DNA from: Blastomyces gilchristii SLH14081
Taxonomy: Eukaryota > Ascomycota > Eurotiomycetes > Onygenales > Ajellomycetaceae
Assembly (NCBI RefSeq): GCF_000003855.2
Contig: NW_003101682.1
Coordinates: forward strand, 6,909,361 to 6,973,360
Direction: 5' to 3'
DNA: 64,000 nt
A program made the position numbers and the translations under genes. This document shows positions 59,451 to 64,000 of the stretch, piece by piece. How positions within the stretch are numbered: the first letter of the stretch is position 1; each line of letters opens with the position of its first letter. The notes beneath the pieces are model-generated. The model worked only from the letters and a program-made list of their open reading frames with translations, made no database searches and had not been told where the DNA came from.

Positions 59451-62400
59451 CTGCACATAGCTGTCTGTGAGTCAGATTTATACTTCTGATCAGTGTTGAC
59501 AGACTCACTTACAGAGATAGAAGCAGTTGATGCTGCAGAGTTAATTAGAGAAGACAAGCCCATCTATATAATGACTTTACAAGTGTCTGAGAATCTCACA
59601 GTCATGAAAACTGAGCTTCAGATACCAGAGAAATACTGAGATCTTGCAGAGATGTTCAGCCCAGCTAAGGCAGCTGAGCTTTCTTCTCACTGTGAGAAGA
59701 ATCTGATAATAGATTTGATAGAAGAGCAGAAACCCTTCTGAGAATCAATCTATAAGCTCTTCTATTATGAGACAGAGGTCTTGCAGACCTATGTGAAGAA
59801 GAATCTGAAGAATGACTTTATCTGATCTTCACAGGCCTCTGCAGAAGCCTCTGTGATATTTGTGAAGAAGAAGAATAAAGATCTCAGATTGTGTGTAGAC
59901 TACTGTGACCTGAACTTCAAGATAACAAAGAGCTGCTACTCTCTGTCTCTGATTGAGAATGTGATCAATTGTCTCATGAGAGCTGTCATATTCACACAAC
60001 TGAATGTGATCAATATATATACATGACTGTGAATATAATCTGAGAATGAATGAAAGACTGTCTTTAGAACCACACTGAGACTGTTTGAATATCTAGTGAT
60101 GTCTTTTGATCTGACTAATATCTCTGTGATATTTCAGTCTTTCATCAATAAAACACTTTGTGTATATCTGAATATCTTTGTGATAATATATCTGAATGAT
60201 GTGATAGTGTACTCTGTGAAGAAGGAAGAACACACTGAGCATGTATGAAGTGTGTTAAAGATCTTAGATGAGACAGAACTGTATGTTAAGCTTATAAAGT
60301 GCAACTTCAGTGTCTGCTGAATTAATTTCCTAGAATATATAATCACTATAAATGATATTCAGATGAAATCTTCACAGATTGAGACTATTCTATTATGACT
60401 GAAGTTAACTAGTATTCATGAGATTCAGATCTTTCTGAGCTTTGTGAATTTCTATAAGTGATTTATCTTTGTATTTATGAGAATCTTCTTGATTCTTACA
60501 GACATGCTGAAGAGTGAAAATAAGAAGAAGTCATTCTGTGAATAGAGAATGAAAAGATTATTAAGAAGAGAGAACTGTGAGAACTTTCTTATCTCAGAAG
60601 CTCACAGAGCCTTTGTAAGATTGAAACAGATATTTATAAATACAGTGATACTGTTTCACTTTGATTTCTTGCTCTTAATCAGATTGAAGATAGATGTCTT
60701 CTTCTTTATAATTTCAGAAATAGTCTTACAACTACAGTTAAATGAGAACTGAGTTTCAGTGGCCTTTTTCTCATGAAAGATACAATCTGTGAAGATCAAC
60801 TATAACATTCATGATCAGAAGCTTCTTATAATAGTGAAATCCTTCTATCACTAATGTCACTACTTTGAGAACCTTGTGACAGTGATTACTGTTAGAACTG
60901 ATTATAATAGCTTATAACAGTTTACTTCAATCAAGAAACTCTCACAATGACAGATTCACTGAGCTCAGAGACTGAGTGAGTTCTGATTCAAGATAGAATA
61001 TATTAAGAGAACTAAGAACTCAGCAGACAGACTCTCTTACAGGCCAGACTATATTAAGAAGATCAGAGTGACAGACACAGAGAGACTAGAGAAGGCAGAA
61101 AAGCTTTATAAGATGCTTAGACTGAGTGTTATGAAGAGATTGACTGAAGAGTCTCTCAATTCTCTGTGAGAGAAGAGAGAAGAGAGAGAGAAGAAGCCTG
61201 TGCAACTACTCTCTATAACACTGAGAGTTAACACTCTGAGAATCTCTGTGAGAATTCTTGAAGAGAGTATCTATAATCTGAAGAGTTTATGAGCTTTGAG
61301 AAGCATTATGAAAGACCTGATACAAGAGAAAACAGAGTATAAGTCTTTGTAAGATCTTCTATTCAGATTATCTGAACTGTAACTGAAGAATGAATATACT
61401 TAATATATTCAGAAACTGCTCACAGCAGGGATCAACCCTGCAGAAATAAAGAATTGAAGAGACTTAAATGATCTCTTATAAAGAGAGGGCTGGATTTATA
61501 TACCTGTGAATGAGTTTCTATGTGTAGAACTCATTAAAAGGTATCATGACTCTTCTCTAGTAAGTTATTTTACAGACACTAGAACTCATGAGTTACTTAT
61601 AAGAAAATACTTCTGACTGAAGATACAAGGACTTGTGAAGAAGATAGTGAATTCTTATACTGTTTATCAGAATTCACAGATAGTGTGATTCAGATTATAT
61701 GAAGAACTTACTCCTCTACTCATTCTATGAAAACCTTGAAAACAGCTAGAAATGAATGCTCTTGTGAGCCTTCCTGAAAGCAAGGACATATATGATGCCT
61801 GCTTTGACAGTGTGCTGATGATAGTGAATCACTTTATCAAGATAACATACTTTATACTCATCTGCAAGAACTTGAAGTTAAAGAATTTGACTCATATCTT
61901 TATCTGTGATATGATCTGATTGCATGAATTGTCTGTGAACATTATCTCAGACAGAGAATTAATCTTTGTAGAAGAGTTCTGATCTGATCTGATAACTATA
62001 CTGAAGATCTTATGAGATCTAAGCATGACTTTTCATCAACAGACAGATGATTAGATAGAATACCTGATAAGTATATTGAAACAGTATCTGTGATGCTTTG
62101 TTAATTATAATTAGAATAACTGAGTGCATTAATTATCACTCACAGAGTTTATATACAATAACTTAAAATATGTCAGCACAGGTAAAACCCTCTTTGAGAT
62201 GCTCACTGAGACTCATCTGCAGATGATCTTGATAAACCTGTGAGAGTACACTATAGAGTGTGATGATGTCTGTGAACAGACTGAGAGAATTCAGAAGATC
62301 TGGGAGAAAGCTTATAAATTCTTGAGAAAGGCTCAAGAGTATCAGAAGAGATACTATGACTTCAAGCATATTATAAAGAGTTTCAAGAAAGATGATAGAG

Positions 62401-62815
62401 TCTGACTGAGTCTAGAAAACATTATCATGTGAAGACCTAGTAAGAAGCTGAATCTCTTGTGAACAGAGTCTTGTAAGATTATGAAGAAAGTTAGTCTGCA
62501 GTTCTACAGATTGAAACTATCATCTGAGTTGCAGATATATAATATTTTTCATGTCTCTTTACTCTGTGAATATAAGGAATTCTTAGAAGAGAACTCTGTG
62601 ACTCATCACTCTGTCTATAAAGTATTAGAGAGTGAAAGAGAATATCAGGTTAAAGAAATTATTGACTCAGAGAAGTGAGATTGTGAGCTCTGATTCAAGG
62701 TTCAGTGACAAGAATATTCTGACAAGATGAATGAGTTCACTTGAGAATCATTCAGGCAGATAAGACATCTGTAGAAGCTGAGACATGACTTTCATACTGT
62801 GAATTCTGACAAGTC
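59451..62815 (+). pseudogene. gypsy2-III pol: protease, RT, RNase H, integrase, chromodomain
   Basis: RT: DLRLCVDYCDLNFKITKSCY (59880-59940) and IIYLNDVIVYS (60185-60217), where YLDD has become YLND. RNase H-side pieces at 60549-60752 and near 60900 (VRTDYNSL). Integrase: zinc-binding HH-CC region at about 61520-61680, core with ILICKNLKLKNLTHIF and IISDRELIFVEEF (61940-61980), then FEMLTETHLQMIL. Chromodomain-like end at 62635-62790: EREYQVKEIIDSEK, then FKVQ, stop, QEYSDKMNEFT, stop, ES. Organisation is that of a Ty3/gypsy chromovirus, distinct from gypsy1. Many TGA codons stand at Trp sites. Confidence 0.87.
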
Positions 62816-62819
62816 AGAA

Positions 62820-64000
62820 TGATGTGATCTTTGCTAAGAACCTGATTGTGATAAAGATATTAACACTGTCATTTATGAACCCTAGTCTACAAGATAATGA
62901 GTTTCTACTGAGATGAACAGTCTGCAGTGTATACAAGAGAAGAAGAAAACATGTTCTCATTAAAGCTAAAAAACAAGAAAATAAACAGAGCTGTGAATAC
63001 AATTTAGAGATTAATAAAGAAAAAATAAAGAAAACTTATACTTATATTATCAATATTCATAACACTCAATCTCTTCACAACTATCAATTTCTCTCTTCAA
63101 AGAAGCAGAGAGTATCATGTCTGTGATACAGATAATTGTTGTATTTGATATGAAGACTGTCAGAAATGCACAGACTTCAGAGAAGCTGAACATCAGAGTA
63201 CACACAGTTGCAGCAGAACCTTGAAGACTGGTCATCTATATATGTGATCAGATATTTCTCACAAAGCTGTGTCTGCTCTTTCAGTTGTGCTGAAGTATTC
63301 AGCCTGGAAACAATGAGAATGTAGAGAGAAGGCTTATCTGCTCAGATCAACTTCTGTTATAAATTCATAATATTTGCATTATCTTGATTACCTGGATTTT
63401 GCAGGTACCTGGGGACTCATCTCTCATTAATAATGAGATTGTGGAAATGCACTGCAGTGTGAGAATCATTGATAGAGAACCTAGACATATTTACATATGC
63501 CTGGTCAGAGATTGTGTGAGCAGAGAGAAAGTGATTGTAGATCTGTGAGACTGCAGAAGACACTGACAACACTAGAAGCTTTGCAAGAACTGTTAGCTAG
63601 AATCTGTAAGAAATTACTTATGAGAAGACTTACAGTAAAGAAGAGAACTACACTGCTTGAAGCCAGAGACTGGCCTGGGGAAGACAGGGGGTTGACCGCT
63701 GGCCTGAAGATCAGGTGTGGTGGTGAGACTGAGAGAGATGAAGACACAGTCATGGGCAGCAGCATCCCTGCTTCATCAGCTGATAAAAAGTGATCAGAGA
63801 AGTTGCAGAGACACTCATGAGAAGCTCAGCAGTAATCAGATATTGTTTATAAAGAGATTAAAATTGAAAAAATTTTTATTCTTGAGAAGTTCTTGAATCA
63901 ATATACAGACACTGTCAGAAACACTCTCTCTCTATTATCTGAGTGAAAACACTTCATGAATGAATGAGAATACTCACAGTTTATAAGAATGAGAGCTGTT
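62820..64000 (+). other. gypsy2-III long region downstream of integrase
   Basis: Matches 31881-33700 in reverse. It would total about 1.8 kb before the 3' LTR. Short minus-strand frames here (62814-63002, 63050-63235) have no recognisable motif. Contains the better preserved patch 63497-63793. Confidence 0.6.
63497..63793 (+). CDS. Possible extra ORF of gypsy2, unknown
   Basis: 98 codons from ATG 63497 to TGA 63791. The N-terminal half is helical-looking (LQKTLTTLEALQELLARICK, then KLLMRRLTVKK), the C-terminal half glycine- and charge-rich. Not recognised. The patch 63650-63770 keeps many GG/CC steps (CTGGCCTGGGGAAGACAGGG), unlike most of the element. The complementary strand is also open for 86 codons (63765-63505), so either frame, or none, may be coding. 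The TGA may be a mutated Trp codon. Confidence 0.35.
   Translation: MPGQRLCEQRESDCRSVRLQKTLTTLEALQELLARICKKLLMRRLTVKKRTTLLEARDWPGEDRGLTAGLKIRCGGETERDEDTVMGSSIPASSADKK

Larger units (their letters stand above)
57671..64000 (+). mobile_element. gypsy2-III: Ty3/gypsy element, forward, truncated by the window
   Basis: 5' LTR 57671-57927, then gag, protease, RT, RNase H, integrase, chromodomain-like end and the long 3' region. Compared with gypsy2-II about 0.9 kb, including the 3' LTR, lies beyond the window. It is inserted in the RNase H of LINE-R. It keeps more CC/GG steps and longer readable runs than copies I and II. Confidence 0.93.

Noticed and set aside
1..64000. CRISPR array, bacterial operon or riboswitch
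   Set aside because: No regular spacer-repeat array or bacterial gene signal; introns and element types are eukaryotic.

Overview
The window looks like a gene-free, AT-rich, heterochromatin-type block from a filamentous ascomycete (Pezizomycotina). The evidence is fungal-style LTR retrotransposons with chromodomain integrases, a Tad1-like LINE, hAT DNA transposons, and dense C-to-T/G-to-A decay of the kind left by repeat-induced point mutation (RIP). I see no intact host gene, tRNA, rRNA or CRISPR array. The species cannot be named from this sequence.

Layout. 1-867: edge of an unresolved repeat and a putative LTR (family Y). 868-23127: a reverse Ty3/gypsy copy (gypsy2-I) split by (a) a hAT MITE (4164-4411 and 16469-16731, 8-bp TSD TGTAAGAC), itself split by a Ty3/gypsy chromovirus (gypsy1-A, 4412-16468). 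Inside gypsy1-A sit a 5.76-kb hAT element (4743-10503, TSD TCTCTTAC, at the end of the 5' LTR) and a 506-bp MITE (13258-13763, TSD ATAACAGC, in the reverse transcriptase). It is also split by (b) a Ty1/copia element (17011-22568, TSD TGATT). 23128-29655: a MITE split by gypsy1-B (23434-29129, TSD TAAAG), joined to the end of another hAT copy. 29656-31618: unassigned decayed DNA with a probable solo LTR of family Y. 31624-44615: a nearly complete reverse gypsy2-II (TSD ATATC) containing complete reverse gypsy1-C (36592-42348, TSD ATTCT). 44621-46527: unassigned DNA and an inverted copy of the repeat at position 1. 46530-57670: two inverted LINE copies around a small unmutated island (51229-51625). 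57671-64000: forward gypsy2-III, the least mutated gypsy2 copy, running off the window.

The most unusual content is in the 5.76-kb hAT element. On the minus strand are remains of an hAT transposase (DNASNN-type motif, CxxH-type motif, C-terminal dimerisation domain) and a lysine-rich unknown protein. On the plus strand is a three-exon gene whose conceptual protein aligns with the histone H3 fold almost without gaps and whose N-terminal tail resembles H3. Introns in this element share an iterated 13-bp motif in one orientation relative to transcription; the motif also occurs in the MITEs. I know of no described histone-carrying hAT, but I could not search.

All coding regions are decayed. Interrupting codons are mostly TGA at tryptophan positions and glycines often became Asp/Glu, so CpC (as well as CpG and CpA) seems to have been a mutation context. 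Insertion order can be read exactly from the target-site duplications.
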